Shown: positions 1 through 11,937, numbered from the stretch's first letter. The stretch: DNA of 64,000 nt from Ampullaceana balthica (GCA_944989445.1 CALYLW010000060.1:1057959-1121958), one strand, 5' to 3'. Notes: generated by a model not told the origin, from the letters alone. Program-made: numbers and translations.

Positions 1-135
1 TCCACACCTTTGACGATTAAAACCAAGGAAAGGAATAAGTTGAATGCAGAGGATGACATGAGAGTTGCTTTGTCCAAAACAGTCCCCAGATTTAAATCGC
101 TGATTGATCATAAGAAGCAGCAGATCTCTCACTAA
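1..135 (+). CDS. C-terminal end of a hAT-family transposase (SCAND3/ZBED5-like), cut by the window edge
   Basis: Frame 1 is open from base 1 to a TAA at 133-135 and gives 44 residues. It contains the stretch KTKERNKLNAEDDMRVALSK and ends with an ISH tail. This matches the C-terminal dimerisation region that hAT (Buster/SCAND3/ZBED5-like) transposases carry after the catalytic domain, where an 'EDDLRVAL' block close to the end is typical. The protein would cut and paste its own element in the nucleus. Only the end is visible, so whether the upstream copy is intact cannot be judged. The piece shown has no frameshift or stop. Family assignment is from recognition of the motif, not a search. Confidence 0.7.
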   Translation, partial: STPLTIKTKERNKLNAEDDMRVALSKTVPRFKSLIDHKKQQISH

Positions 136-283
136 ATGCCCTGTTGCCTATTGAAAAGCAGTTATGTTTCTAAAATAAACATAGTTTATTATGCATTTTC
201 TGCAAGTTTCACGAGGGGGTGCATGAACTTTTTTTTTGGACATCTGAAGGGGTGCATGGACCCCAAAAGGTTAGGAACCACTA
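1..283 (+). mobile_element. 3' part of a hAT transposon with its right terminal repeat
   Basis: After the transposase stop, about 150 bp of non-coding sequence ends in GGTTAGGAACCACTA at 269-283. Its reverse complement, TAGTGGTTCCTAACC, is the usual form of a hAT terminal inverted repeat (CAGTGGTTC...). Just inside lie two related blocks containing GGGGTGCATG, probably subterminal repeats. The left end and target duplication lie outside the window, so the exact boundary is inferred. Confidence 0.6.
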
Positions 284-371
284 CATTAAGAATATCCTTG
301 TTGTCAGTTCGTCTTTATTATTAGCAACTGATAAACCCAAAGATCACTTTAAATTATAGCTGTTAGAAAAT

Positions 372-499
<128 letters not shown>

Positions 500-690
500 T
501 TGTGTACATAGATAGTCACCTGTAAAAGTTGAGATGAAACGCTTAATGACCTATCATAATGGCAGGTCTATAGGCCATTTGTTTGATGTTTTCATAGCCC
601 TGGTTCGATATTCAAATCAACGAGTTAAATTCTTCTTTATTCAATTATACCAAACTACAGGGTGCCCATGGGAGAAGTGCCATGATCCAG

Positions 691-1101
691 ATGTGGATTG
701 TACACCAGTTGACGGTACAATCACAATGTACACCAGGTGACGGTACAATCACAATGTACACCAGTTGACGGTACAAACAGAATGTACACCAGGTGACGGT
801 ACAATCACAATGTACACCAGTTGACGGTACAAACAGAATGTACACCAGTCGACGGAACAATCACAATGTACACCAGTTGGTGGTACAATCACAATGTACA
901 CCAGTTGACGGTACAAACACAATGTACACCAGGTGACGGTACAAACACAATGTACACCAGTTGACGGTACAAACACAATGTACACCAGTTGACGGTAAAA
1001 TCACAATGTACACCAGGTGACGGTACAATCACAATGTACACCAGGTGGCGGTACAATCACAATGTACACCAGGTGACGGTACAATCACGATGTGCAACAG
1101 G
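691..1101. repeat. 28-bp minisatellite, about 15 copies
   Basis: The unit is roughly TCACAATGTACACCAGTTGA followed by CGGTACAA. Copies differ at a few sites (AGTTGA or AGGTGA, ATCACA or AACACA). Because 28 is not a multiple of three, the minus strand gives short overlapping frames rich in VHC, VCT and WC. I treat these as non-coding. Confidence 0.95.
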
Positions 1102-2333
1102 TAAAAATCTTAAACTCCTGCGCCGATGACCAGTACCTGATAAAATGTTCTGAAAAAAAAACATGAATGGTATTAAAATGAACTCGGACCTGAACTCTAA
1201 TACGTCATGCAGAATCAGATTGTGTCTTGGACTTGACAGCTAATCCACTCTATCTCAAACACATACGGGTACTTCCCTATCTGCCACACCCACCCCAGAC
1301 CCAGTATAACTACTTGAAGTTTCTCTAAAAAAGCCACACCAACATTCTGACTAACGCGCAAGCCAAAATATACACCAACGTGCTAACCAACAACCGCACC
1401 AACAGATGAAAAAAAAACCTGTAGCAAACACAACAAGAGCTACCACAAGACCTGAGGACAAAATTGGGTAGAACTGCCATCAGACAGGACAAAAATTTAT
1501 GGAGTAGGCAATTGGTAAGCGGGGAAAAAAACACATAACAAAACGAAAGTATCGGGGAAAATCTTTTCTCGGCGAACTCTAATGAAAAATAAGAAGTTAG
1601 TAAATAAAGTAAAACTTATCTCCAGTTTGTAGTCCAAGGAGACATGATCCGCAAGGAGACGATCAACATCTATAAAATTGTCCAAAATACTTGAATCACT
1701 TTTCATTTTTTTCAAAATAATTTTATTGTGATGTAAGTGCAAATTACGTCTCGGAGTTTTGCGACTAACGACTGGATGTACTTCACAGATTTGATCATAA
1801 ATTAACGACTGAGCTCCGAGATGACTGGCCTACATTTCAACACCTGGCACTGCTCTGCGCCACCATTTCAATACGACCTCAATCTCTCTCTGCACTGACA
1901 ACCATGAGACGAAAAGAAAGGCAGCTGTGTCAAGTCTACATCCCTTGCCCCCCGTGCAATTAAAATGCAGATATGTGTGTGCTGGAGTCGGCCTCTTGTT
2001 TATGCCACTGTTTGGGCCACGCCTGGTTGAATTGCTCTTTGATCCATGGTATGGAGATTTCGAGCAAACTTTGGAGCGTGTGGAATTTGAAATAGAAATG
2101 AATGACCCGATACATGAGCGTTAATTGACATTCACAAAAACTGGTCACCACTGCTACGTCTGCCCTTATTGTGTTTTGGAAGCTTTTATCTCAATGAGTT
2201 AGAAAATGCGAGGATTTTTTGGGAATGATTTGAGTTGAAATTGATAAAAAGTTCATAAAATCGAGGTCCTAGTTTTAACAGCAGCTCTCAAAATGAGGCT
2301 ATTGATAGTATTTTTAAAACTATTATATAAATA
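1102..2333. other. Non-repetitive AT-rich sequence, no gene recognised
   Basis: No coding exon, RNA gene or transposon end was recognised here. A 65-codon frame at 1927-2124 overlaps a 63-codon frame on the other strand and shows no motif that I know. Confidence 0.5.
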
Positions 2334-2610
2334 CTAGTGTATCACCTGTCAAAAATGACGGACGTTTTCAAAATAAATACAGATCAGATTAAAAATAACG
2401 TAATACAGAACTTTCATTTATTTTTATTTGATTCATTTTTTTTATCATATTGAACAATTTTATACGGAGCGTTCGAAAAGTGTTATCTTTGGTGCAGCAC
2501 TGTAAAACATAATCGATCGCAGCGCCACCTAACAGCATTACATACATTCACAGCGCCACCTAACAGCATTACATTACAACGATACAGACAACGGGAATTA
2601 TGTATATTGA
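2334..2610 (-). mobile_element. Short non-autonomous Helitron-like element (small subfamily)
   Basis: On the minus strand the element ends with a TGACAG-type hairpin (TGTCAAAAATGACGG on the plus strand at 2349-2363), then about 8 nt, then CTAG followed by T. This is the Helitron 3' rule (hairpin, then CTRR, host T). The plus-strand body (acagaactttcatttattt; gcggagcgttcgaaaa-type text) matches another copy at 60664-60946. The far end near 2600-2610 (gaattatgtatat) is decayed compared with the TATATAGA ends of better copies, so that boundary is approximate. Too short to encode Rep/helicase. Confidence 0.5.
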
Positions 2611-2681
2611 TATACTGTTTCTTCATCGTTAAGAGAACCCAAAGTAGCGCCAACCCTCATTATGGCCAAACCTAATACGTA

Positions 2682-2853
2682 CGTCAATACCAACATACGT
2701 GGACTATACTATTTCAACCTCTCACGTCAATACCAACATACGTGGACTATATTATTTCAACCTCTCACGTCAATACCAACATACGTGGACTATACTATTT
2801 CAACCTCTCACGTCAATACCAACATACGTGGATTATACTATTTCAACCTCTCA
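2682..2853. repeat. 43-bp minisatellite, four copies
   Basis: The unit begins CAATACCAACATACGTGGAC and ends CTCTCACGT, with four near-identical tandem copies. Several frames stay open for two copies, giving peptide repeats of YFNLSRQYQHTW type. I do not call these coding. Confidence 0.95.
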
Positions 2854-2990
2854 CGGTCCCACGTCCATTTTTTAACCCCTTATTTGTTACATCAATAATG
2901 TTGTTAAATAATCATTTCACATCAAGCGCCCTTGTGTTGTTTTTATTAAGAATTCATTAAGCGCATATACTAAACATCGTGTTTACAAAT

Positions 2991-3557
2991 GTGCTATCCA
3001 GAGCTTTGATAGAGTAATTTCAAGTCATACAGAGTGCTATCCAGAGCTTTGATAGAGTAATTTCAAGTCATACAGAGTGCTATCCAGAGCTTTGATAGAG
3101 TAATTTCAAGTCATACATAGTGCTATCCAGAGCTTTGATAGAGTAATTTCAAGTCATACAGAGTGCTATCCAGAGCTTTGATAGAGTAATTTCAAGTCAT
3201 ACAGAGTGCTATCCAGAGCTTTGATAGAGTAATTTCAAGTCATACAGAGTGCTATCCAGAGCTTTGATAGAGTAATTTCAAGTCATACAGAGTGCTATCC
3301 AGAGCTTTGATAGAGTAATTTCAAGTCATACAGAGTGCTATCCAGAGCTTTGATAGAGTAATTTCAAGTCATACAAAGTGCTATCCAGAGCTTTGATAGA
3401 GTAATTTCAAGTCATACAGAGTGCTATCCAGAGCTTTGATAGAGTAATTTCAAGTCATACAGAGTGCTATCCAGAGCTTTGATAGAGTAATTTCAAGTCA
3501 TACAGAGTGCTATCCAGAGCTTTGATAGAGTAATTTCAAGTCATACAGAGTGCTATC
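2991..3557. repeat. 43-bp minisatellite, about 13 copies
   Basis: The unit is GTGCTATCCAGAGCTTTGAT followed by AGAGTAATTTCAAGTCATACAGA. Copies are almost invariant (a G/A change near 3117 and near 3376), indicating recent expansion or homogenisation. The unit length equals that of the array 140 bp upstream but the sequences are unrelated. Confidence 0.95.
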
Positions 3558-3810
3558 AATCTGTAGTCCAACAGAATATATACGCTGGTTAGTAGTACTG
3601 AAAATATAAATTTTGTTAGTTGGTTTTTTGTTGTTTTCCCCCCCCAGAATATATACGTTCCTTAGTCCTGCAGTACATATATTCGTTAGTCTTACATAAA
3701 TAAAATATACGTTCTTTAGTCCTAAAAAATATATTCGTTCATTAGTCCGATGCGTTCGAAATGATAGGTGAAAGCGTCTACTTTAAATGACACTCCTTAT
3801 TTATTTTTAA

Positions 3811-4345
3811 ATCCCTTAAATTAACTTCACCGCCGCCTCTCTCTGTCTCTCTGTCGGTCTTGGGCGGGCAGTGTCTACGTACAACAGTCAAAAATGACCC
3901 ACTTCCCGTGAAGGCATCGAGCTGAAATTTGGCACACGGACCCGTGTCACCTAACAATGCATCGTATCAAAATTTCAGATCGATGGAACGTACAGTTATT
4001 AAATTAATGCATTTTTAGTTTATCTATATAAACTATATGTAGCGGTCGCAATCGTTTACATTTTACGGGTCACTTGACTTCACCCCAGCCACAGGTGAAC
4101 ACATCTCGTGTTTTAACCAGGTGTACCGGCGTGCTTTTGTTTACATTTTGCGTGTCACGCTGAGCTCGGTCCAGCGATCGGTGACCAGACCTTTCCCCTC
4201 TTCCCCCCCCCCTACACCGGGAAGTTAAGACAGATTCAGTCTGCAAATGTTTGTCGCGTTTGAACATAATCAATACCGTTAGTTATGTCTCATATATAAG
4301 GGATTTATAGTCAAAAACTTTGTTTTTACGGGTTTGTTTTATTAT
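3811..4345 (+). repeat. Dispersed repeat 'X', copy 1
   Basis: Starts AAATCCCTTAAATTAACTTC and runs to CATATATAAGGGATTT (near 4290-4305) plus a tail reading TAGTCAAAAACTTTG and ACGGGTTTG. The outer 12-13 bases of the first and second blocks are inverted repeats of each other. The same sequence recurs at 40067-40638, and parts of it at 31.6-32.6, 60.2-61.05 and 61.5-62.0 kb. It carries a short CT/GTCT tract near its start. There is no open frame of note and the class is unassigned. Confidence 0.65.
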
Positions 4346-5363
4346 AATGGGATTACCCCTTCGTTTTTTTTTACTTCAAAGACAGGGAGTCTCACCATGC
4401 ATCAATGAAATTGTGTTGTTGAAATCACAATGGTCATTTGAGATTCCCTGACATTGACATAGATTTCTCTGCAGGTTTAAAACTCAGCAAGCACAACTAA
4501 AGCACGCGCGCACGCGCTCACACACACGCAAACAAACAACCAAACAAACACACACACATTTGCGCATGTCTGGATCGGCTATTAGTATTAGCAAGAAGCG
4601 TCAAATAAATAAATTTACAATAAGAAAACACAAATTTATAATAAATTAATTCATAAAACATTTAAACAATGTCATCGCCCAACACTTGCAGCCACAACAA
4701 TGTCATCGCCCAACACTTGCAGCCACACGTGGAACAGCACTTCTGATTTTTTTTTCTTTAAACTGCGCGGCTATGCTGCCAACGCACAGAAAATTTCCAG
4801 AAGCTGAAAATTTGCTTGATGTTTCTTTGACGGCTTTGGCACCCACTACAAGGCCAAAATAAATTCGGAAATTTCTTTGTGTCCAACTTTAAGAGCGCTG
4901 TTGCAAGGAATCAAAGATAACAAAACATTGAACACTAAAAATAGTTATCTACTTTCATCATACACTTGTTGGCCCTTACTAACATACACATTCATGTTAC
5001 TCCTCCGACAAATATCAACTAATAATTATTTATTTTAAAAACAATTTAAAAAATAAATAAAATAAAAACGCTCTCTTAAATAAATAGAAAGCGACACATG
5101 TCACCAGAAGAACAACATATTTGACAGTGATACAACATTGTGGTCGGTAGATACTCAGATTTTATAATACACTAATCACCAGACTCTTGGATACAGTACA
5201 TTGTGAGTACATGACTCCACACACTACTGATTGGCTGGTGTGAGCTTCCCATCTACTACAATTGACAAGACATACAATCAAGTGACACCAAGTTGGGGAG
5301 GGGGGGGGGTAAAATATCAACAAAATTTGGCCATTAAAACCTGAAATAGATTTTTGTCACAGC
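4346..5363. other. AT-rich spacer, no gene recognised
   Basis: Contains only a short CA/CG-rich simple repeat near 4505-4560, a 36-bp direct duplication (AACAATGTCATCGCCCAACA) near 4665-4728, and a G10 tract near 5299. Confidence 0.5.
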
Positions 5364-5706
5364 CTTACATGACTGTGTGTTTAGTGCATTGCATGACTGT
5401 GTGTTTAGTGTATTACATGACTGTGTGTTTAGTGTATTACATGACTGTGTGTTTAGTGTATTACATGACTGTGTGTTTAGTGTATTACATGACTGTGTGT
5501 TTAGTGTATTACATGACTGTGTGTTTAGTGTATTACATGACCGTGTGTTTAGTGTATTACATGACTGTGTGTTTAGTGTATTACATGACTTTGTTTAGTG
5601 TATTACATGACTGTGTGTTTAGTGTTTAGTGTATTACATGACCGTGTGTTAGTGTATTACATGACCGTGTGTTTATTGTATTACATGATTGTGTTTTAGT
5701 GTATTA
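5364..5706. repeat. 24-bp minisatellite, about 14 copies
   Basis: The unit is TTACATGACTGTGTGTTTAG plus TGTA. Since 24 is divisible by three, two plus-strand frames stay open (repeats of YMTVCLVY and of LHDCVFSV). Simultaneous open frames are what a stop-free unit gives automatically, so they are not evidence for a protein. The right-hand third has decayed copies. Confidence 0.95.
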
Positions 5707-6038
5707 CGAGACAGCATGTTTTAGGGTATGACTTTGTTTAAACATAATATTTCCATAATTTTTTTTTCTTTAAAATACATGCATATGCGGGAACAGCCCC
5801 CCTCGTTTTTTGTCCTTTTCCAACATATACATAAAGCTCGTAAATTTTAATTAGGACCAAATGCCTCTGATGTAATTCAGACCAAACGTTCACACATTGC
5901 TAAAATATATCCGTCTGATTTATATTTCCATTTCTTTTAAATTAGTAGAAGTTTCTCTTTCGCCCGCTTGTGCCAAAGCGTTGTATATACATAACGGGTC
6001 GGCGATTTTACTGCTTATATTGTTCTATTTAATCAGTG

Positions 6039-6474
6039 TGGGGGGGGGGACGTCAATGAATAACGTCACGCGATTTTTGGCTGATTTCACCCCTCCCCAC
6101 CTCGTCGCACTTCGTTACGAAAACTTAGATTTTGACCACATCCCCCATTAAAAGCCGTGTTTTCTTATTGAAAATTATCATGTTGCAAATAACTTTTTGT
6201 CATTTTAATCTGTATATAGTTGAAGTCTTATATCGTAACACGTGTAGAGCCATTGGGAATGTAATTAAATACATTGTAGGCAATCAAATATTTAAGTGGA
6301 ACTTTCATTTAAAGTAGCGCACTTCGATGTGACGTCAGATTTCTTAAACATTCCCCCCCCCTTTTCGTCTCACATCATCCCAAATCATCCCCACTACCAC
6401 CCCCCATTCAAAAAAAAATAAAAATAAATAAATAATTAAAAAATAGGCGCGCGACACCATTTATGGACGGCCCC
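6039..6474 (+). mobile_element. MITE family 'G' (GGCCGTCCAT-type ends), copy A
   Basis: The right end reads GCGCGCGACACCATTTATGG then ACGGCCCC at 6447-6474. The left end (from about 6039) is a degraded inverse with AACGTCACGCG. The interior (gtggaacttTcatttaaagt; gatgtgacgtca) matches copies at 6578-7227 and 63145-63583. No transposase is encoded. The superfamily is not assigned from ends alone. Confidence 0.6.
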
Positions 6475-6577
6475 TTTTCGCAGTGTTCAAGACAGTAAAA
6501 TTTGAATGCTCTATTCCTATTGTATTTCTTCAATAATGTCAACATGAAAAACAACATATTACAAAAAAAAAGTATAA

Positions 6578-7227
6578 AGGTGCCGTCCATAAATGACGTC
6601 TTATCTTATCTATACAGACGCTCTTTCTATGCAGAAGATAATTGCGTCCACAGACCATGACAGATGATCTGTTGGCAAGTGATGCAGCGTTCACAGGCCA
6701 CGGCTTTGTGAGTTCCACGCATTACCCAGCCGCCTAACTAGTGTTAGGTACCCATTCGGAGCTGGGTGACTCAGGGACGCCCTAGGCCCTGGGACAAATC
6801 CTTGCCTTGACATGGATTCGAACCCCTGACCATCGGTACGCCAGTCGAGCGCGCTGCCACTCGACCACCGTCAAGCGATTTTGGCTAATTTTTACCGCGG
6901 ACGGTCGTCATATAAACGTATACGTATACCCCCAACTCTAAGATAAAGTCACTAAGCTTGACCCCCCCCCCTAACATCTTGCAAATTGCTTTTTATCATT
7001 TTAAGTATGTATTTATTGTAATGCTGCAGTCTAATATCTTAATACGCGTGAAACTATTGAAAACTTCCTGAAATAAATTGCAAGCAATCAAATATTTTAG
7101 TGGAACTTTTATTTAAAGTTGCGTATTTTGATGTGACGTCATATTTCCTAAACACCCCCCTCATCCTCGTCACAAATGCATGACCCCCTCCCCTCAGGCG
7201 CGTGATGTCGTTTAAGGACGGCCTCAG
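6578..7227 (+). mobile_element. MITE family 'G', copy B, interrupted by a SINE
   Basis: The left end GTGCCGTCCATAAATGACGT (about 6580-6599) and the right end GCGCGTGATGTCGTTTAAGG plus ACGGCC are inverted relatives. Between 6601 and 6870 the element is split by a tRNA-derived SINE, after which the MITE resumes with AAGCGATTTTGGC, as expected from copy A (ACGCGATTTTTGGC). The MITE is therefore older than this SINE insertion. Confidence 0.65.
6601..6870 (-). mobile_element. tRNA-derived SINE, copy 1
   Basis: Read on the minus strand, the head starts CGGTGGTCGAGTGGCAGCGC, a box A-like promoter of the TGGTCGAGYGG type. It is followed 45-50 nt later by a box B-like GGGTTCGAATCC. A shared body then follows (reverse of GCGTCCACAG and CCAGCCGCC), with a TTATC-rich tail. 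Copies 2 and 3 at 35276-35539 and 52561-52841 align along the whole length. Transcribed by RNA polymerase III and moved by a partner LINE, as for all such SINEs. Confidence 0.75.
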
Positions 7228-7274
7228 AGTAAAACCAATATCTTTTTACTATGTCTTACAATTAATTATTGAAA

Positions 7275-7398
7275 CAGGGTAGCGAATTTGTACGTACGCA
7301 TAAGGGAGGGGGTCCCAAAAATGTATGGGGTGCAACAGGGGGAGGGGGTACGAAAATACGACTTTTTGTGCGTACGTAATATATGGATGGCCCCCTGA
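7275..7398. mobile_element. Small MITE fragment with TACGTACGCA / TGCGTACGTA ends
   Basis: TTGTACGTACGCATAAGGGA on the left faces TTTTTGTGCGTACGTAATAT plus ATGGATGGCCCCCT on the right. GTACGTACGCA and TGCGTACGTA are inverted repeats. The left arm lacks the outermost GGGGGCCATCC part, so the copy is truncated. It lies about 50 bp beyond MITE G copy B. Confidence 0.45.
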
Positions 7399-7458
7399 TA
7401 GTACACGGTCATTTGTGCGCTTTTTATGATGTTTATTTGATACTCATGTATCTTATCT

Positions 7459-7520
7459 TTCTGTAAAGCGTTCCATACTGGGGTACAGCGCTATATAAAT
7501 TATCGATTTATTACTATTAT
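7459..7520 (+). mobile_element. 3' tail of a CR1/L2-like LINE
   Basis: TTCTGTAAAGCGTTCCATAC followed by GGGTACAGCGCTATATAAAT and ATTATAG-type text resembles the 3' end seen at 19876-19958. That kind of short hairpin-forming tail is typical of CR1/L2 group LINEs. No reverse transcriptase coding sequence remains next to it. Confidence 0.5.
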
Positions 7521-8105
7521 AGCCTAACAAATTAATTGCAATTTTCTTATGTATAATTGTAACGGGTACTTAGATAAAGTTTTGCCACTTTGCCCAAAGT
7601 GAGTTTAGACAATCTTCTGTTATCTCGTTTACTTTCCAACACGTTCAGACCAAATGTTAAGATGGGATGTCCAAAGGAATCTTTGCAAGCAGCCCTACAC
7701 TATTCTTCGTTAGAGCTGACAATGAAGGTGGTGTAATTTTTAGTTTATAAATTCTATCAATGTATAATTAGCGAGCTTTGCAGCGTCAAGTTCAACCCAA
7801 TAACAGTAGACATGAGCACCCATATCAGTGTCGAAAATGATACTCTCAAAGCCAGAGTAAATTTTGGAAATTTGCTTTCGTCAACTGAGTGGCTAAACAC
7901 CAGCTTGTCGCGAGACTTCTCCATTATGTGCGTTATTTTTAGACTCTTAATCTAATTAAGTATATCTGTGCTCTTAAGTTGACATGTCAACTGATAGTTG
8001 ATGTCAAGGCAGCACGACACATAACTGTACAACAGGTATAACAGGTACAACACGAAAACAGTGAAATAACCATGTCAACAATGTTCTGTTTAAGATTTTT
8101 CAAAT
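7521..8105. other. AT-rich spacer, nothing recognised
   Basis: No repeat, exon or RNA gene was identified. It lies between transposon debris and the repeat-poor block that precedes the kinase stop codon. Confidence 0.4.
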
Positions 8106-11100
8106 TTTATTCATCAACAATTATTTACAAAATAAGAATCGCTTTTACCCGGATCTTGCTTAATCGCCATACAGTACTTTACATATTTGAATCATATTTA
8201 TCTTCTCAGACACACACCTTGTATCTAGTGAAGTGCTCCCAATAAATTACATTCGCTTCAAGTTAAATAAATTACACTCACATCCAGAGCTCACCCCATC
8301 AATAAATAACTCCTTGTATTCAAAACTATCGTCCACAATAAATAATGGGCTGACTATATACATTGATGAGGAAGGTCAAGGATGTTTCAGAATAACTTTC
8401 CGTATGGAGTTAACATTGAAAATGCGTAGCAATAATTTAGTCTCAAGTAATGTAGGCAACATTTTTTCACCAAAACAAACAGAAATATGGATTAGAAATT
8501 GATTAAAGTGAAATGGTTTATCTTAAATGCATTTTCTATACAAAAGATTCCATGGTATTATTTAGTCCAAATAAGATTGCCAGGTGAATAGGCAATATCA
8601 AAATTTTAAAAAGTTTGGCATCACCTTCAGAGTAATTCATCTTCTATATAGTTTTTGATAACAATAATATGCAAGAAAGAAACATGAACATTTACAACCA
8701 ATTTAAATAATTGTTTAAGAATGGGGATGTATTTTTAAAACAGACTTTTGTCATGACAAAATAGTTTTAAAAAACTGGACAGAAATTAAAAATACATGGG
8801 TGTGTGTGTCCGGGTTTACATGTACAACTGTTGCATTGATAGTGTGCTTGCTTCAAGGCCGTGATCAGCCTGCTGCCTGTAGGTTTTCTTTTAGAGGTTT
8901 TGGTGGGTGGAGGACAAGCCAAATAGCTTACTAATGGTTACTGAATTCAGCAGAGATATATCTCACTCATTCAGGGGAATGCCCTGCCCAATAGGCAGCT
9001 ATGTTATGCACAACATATCTATATTCAGGGGGGAAAAACCTGCCCACATGCAGGTATGTTATGCACAGCATGTCAGCTTGTTAAAGAATAAAATATTTGC
9101 CTATGGTATGTACATTATTATTATTCAACTTATAATACAAACACGATAAGGAACTTATGATACAAATATGATTATGTAGAATAATTTACAAGGTTAACTT
9201 AAGATTGTAAATTGGAAGGTTTTCTTCCCCTCTAATAAAGTGAGGAAAAAAAAATAAGTCTGGATATGAGAGGAATGAGGGGCACTGAAACCAGGACCAC
9301 CAACAGGACTGAGTTTGGCAGATTGGTTCATAAATTATTTCATGTCCTGGCCAGTATCAGAAAAGTCAGTTCCTATGAACACTGACCAACATGAGAATTT
9401 AGCACCTAGCGCTCTAATCCCACAACGGACACAAGGGAGCTATCTTTGCTGTGGCAATGAGCAAAGGATGGATCACCGTTCACTCAATCAGAACTTGGTT
9501 TTTTGAAGATTAAGATCTCCCCAAGGCATGGGAGTCTGCAGTATAAATAAAACACTGGACCTGATACTGGGTCAGAGTTGCAAACATCTTCTACTTAATA
9601 TAGCAACAGAATGACCTCAATTCAGTGGCAAATAAATAATAATCAAAATCCCAAACTTGCATCGCCTAAACACAAGCATGGATTCGTTAGACACAGACCG
9701 AAATGCATTCCCTTGATACACACACTTGAGACAAAGTAACAAGTAACGATCTCAAGTTTATAATTTAGTTAAACTTTTTCTAGTTCCACCCAACACTGAC
9801 ATCCGATAAATACAAGTATGCATACAAATTAATTACCAAGTCCTTGAAATATTACAATAAACATAATATCCCAGTAACACTGACAATAGCCTGCATTTAA
9901 ACTGTACAGCGACTAAGGGAAACTAGAAAATTTAAAGGAAACTCTTGCACAAAAAAAAACACAAAAAAAAACAACAACAAAATGTAAGATAAATAATTAG
10001 CTGTAACATACATATCTACATACATACAGGAAGTACCATTGTGTTTTGGTGTGATTTGCATACAGACTTTCCATTGAAGCCTAGTTCTAGACTAAGTAAG
10101 CTCCATTGTGGAGTACTGTTTTATGCTGTTTTTTTTTGTTTAATGTTGATTTAATTGAATAATTGCAACGCCTTGGCAGTGTGAGGTGGTCTGTACTAAT
10201 GGATTGATAATAAATAAATGATTCAATAATAAATATGGCACTCATTTAGCTCCATGCATGAAGGTGGCAGTTTTAAAAGTTCAGCCCACTGAGGTCATGA
10301 GAAGACCACAAGATGTGAAATACAGACAGCACAGGGGATTAGTTCAAAGAGAACAGTAATAGAATTTTCGTTCCAGGCTGTTGGTAGAAATACTATGACC
10401 TGTGACCTCAAGAGGATGAAAGTTGACCTTTAAAGTACAGGGACAATGGCAGCTCAGTTATTGAATAACCAGGCTGCTCTGGAATGCATATAGTTAGGTC
10501 TGGGAGAGTGGCAGGAAGATGTGTGATGTGATGAATGATACAATGCATACAAATGATTTCGATTCAATAAAAATAAATTATCATCTATCAAATTGAGCCG
10601 AGGGAGGGGGGGGGGACACTTTTTCAATTTTATGTTATTATATTTAGAAATCATTTGCCACATGAAAACATAAGTAACCAAATTTATTGTGTAGGTGTTT
10701 TACAGATTCAAAATTATTATGGAAAAGTTACCAACCAAGAGAAATATAAAAGAATATACACTATTCCCAGTTTGACTAGACACACACTTGGGAGAAATAA
10801 TATAAAGTTGAAGCCCTTCTATAAGACCTGAACCAATTCATAAAATTAAAATCCCATCCAAAATTCACATTCAAATTTAAAAGAAACTGCATAGATTTAA
10901 ATTTCCCGATAACATTGGGGGAGAATGGGTGGCAGAAAGTTTTTAATCAGGGAAAAAAAAATACACCTAAATTAGTTTTGAGTATATACAAGAAAAATAA
11001 AATGTCACCAGGATTTTCTCATTGAAGATGTCTATAATACTGAAGAGTTTATAGTTTGTATTGATCAGTCTACTTGTACAATTATGCACTCACCACGTAA

Positions 11101-11172
11101 CTTATGGTCAGTGATTGACATAACATCTTTAAAAAAAATAGAATTTTATCACTAAAGCGATCTCCTCTTATA

Positions 11173-11290
11173 TCTCCCTACAGCACTAAACAAGTGTCTG
11201 TCTGAGCATCTTGTCTCCCTACAGCACTAAACAAGTGTCTGTCTGAGCATCTTACGTCTCCCTACAGCACTAAACAAGTGTCTGAGCATC
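11173..11290. repeat. About 42-bp tandem repeat, three copies
   Basis: The unit TCTCCCTACAGCACTAAACA plus AGTGTCTGTCTGAGCATCTT is repeated three times. The last copy lacks one GTCT. It lies in the putative kinase 3' UTR. Confidence 0.9.
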
Positions 11291-11709
11291 CACAACAGAT
11301 CAGTTTAAAAAAACCAAAAAGTCTACCACCACCAGAACAGGCAACTAAAGAGTGTCACATGGAAAGTCAACTTTTGTTATCACGTAGACAGCTCCCCAAG
11401 AGCTAATTGCACATGCTGAGAGTTCTGGAGCCCAGGTGTTTTTAAAAACACCTGAAGTTAAGGTAAGAACGTGACCACCAGGTATCTGAGGATTGAGTTG
11501 TTTCAGTTTATCCATAGAATCTGTGCACACGTCATTGGCTTAGCTTCAGGCTGGGTCAAGTATCTGGGACCACAAGATTGGCCACTGGTTGCACTGAGCT
11601 CTGGTCATCGAGGGCTAAAACCCAACAGCTGGGGCCCGGACCGGATCTGCTCGGTAGACGGGGCATCCACCAGGAGTGGCCTAGCATCGCTGCGGCACTG
11701 TGTTTGAAG

Positions 11710-11715
11710 TTTATT
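11710..11715 (-). terminator. Candidate polyadenylation signal AATAAA
   Basis: TTTATT on the plus strand gives AATAAA about 32 nt after the kinase stop codon. Use of this signal would make a very short 3' UTR. Alternatives at 10683-10688 and 8106-8111 would give long ones. The sequence alone does not decide. Confidence 0.3.
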
Positions 11716-11746
11716 TGAAAAAATAACTAGTCAAGAGAACAGATAA

Positions 11747-11937
11747 TCAAAGAGACTCGTTACTGCCTAGCAGGGCAACATCAACAACTTTTCCAGAGGC
11801 TGTTGTCCTCTTGCGGTTCTCGGGGATAGGAATAGGAGCAGGAACTTTGCTCATCCATGGATGTGATATTATTTGCTCCAATGATGGACGTTGTTGAGGA
11901 TCTATGGAAAGGCATTTCTGGATCAAGTCTTTGCAAG
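11747..11937 (-). CDS. PIM: PIM kinase exon 6 (residues 297-359 and stop)
   Basis: Starts [20 protein letters not shown], then QIISHPWM, which is the C-lobe end (kinase subdomain XI, with the conserved Arg of QQRPS). A 28-residue polar tail follows, ending SNESL before TGA at 11749-11747. The acceptor is a long T tract followed by CAG at 11940-11938. Confidence 0.9.

Larger units (their letters stand above)
8106..11746 (-). other. Repeat-poor block downstream of the kinase, possible long 3' UTR
   Basis: This 3.6-kb block following the kinase stop contains no transposon and only one small tandem array (11173-11290). Minus-strand AATAAA signals occur at 8106-8111, 10683-10688 and 11710-11715, and TAAAT (ATTTA on the transcript strand) is frequent. 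Vertebrate PIM mRNAs have AU-rich, unstable 3' UTRs, so a long 3' UTR is plausible. Frames such as 8233-8502 (89 codons) have no recognisable domain. The extent is inference. Confidence 0.3.

Noticed and set aside
6601..6870. Functional tRNA gene in the SINE head
   Set aside because: A- and B-box-like motifs are present but the sequence continues into a SINE body shared by three copies; no clean cloverleaf is supported.
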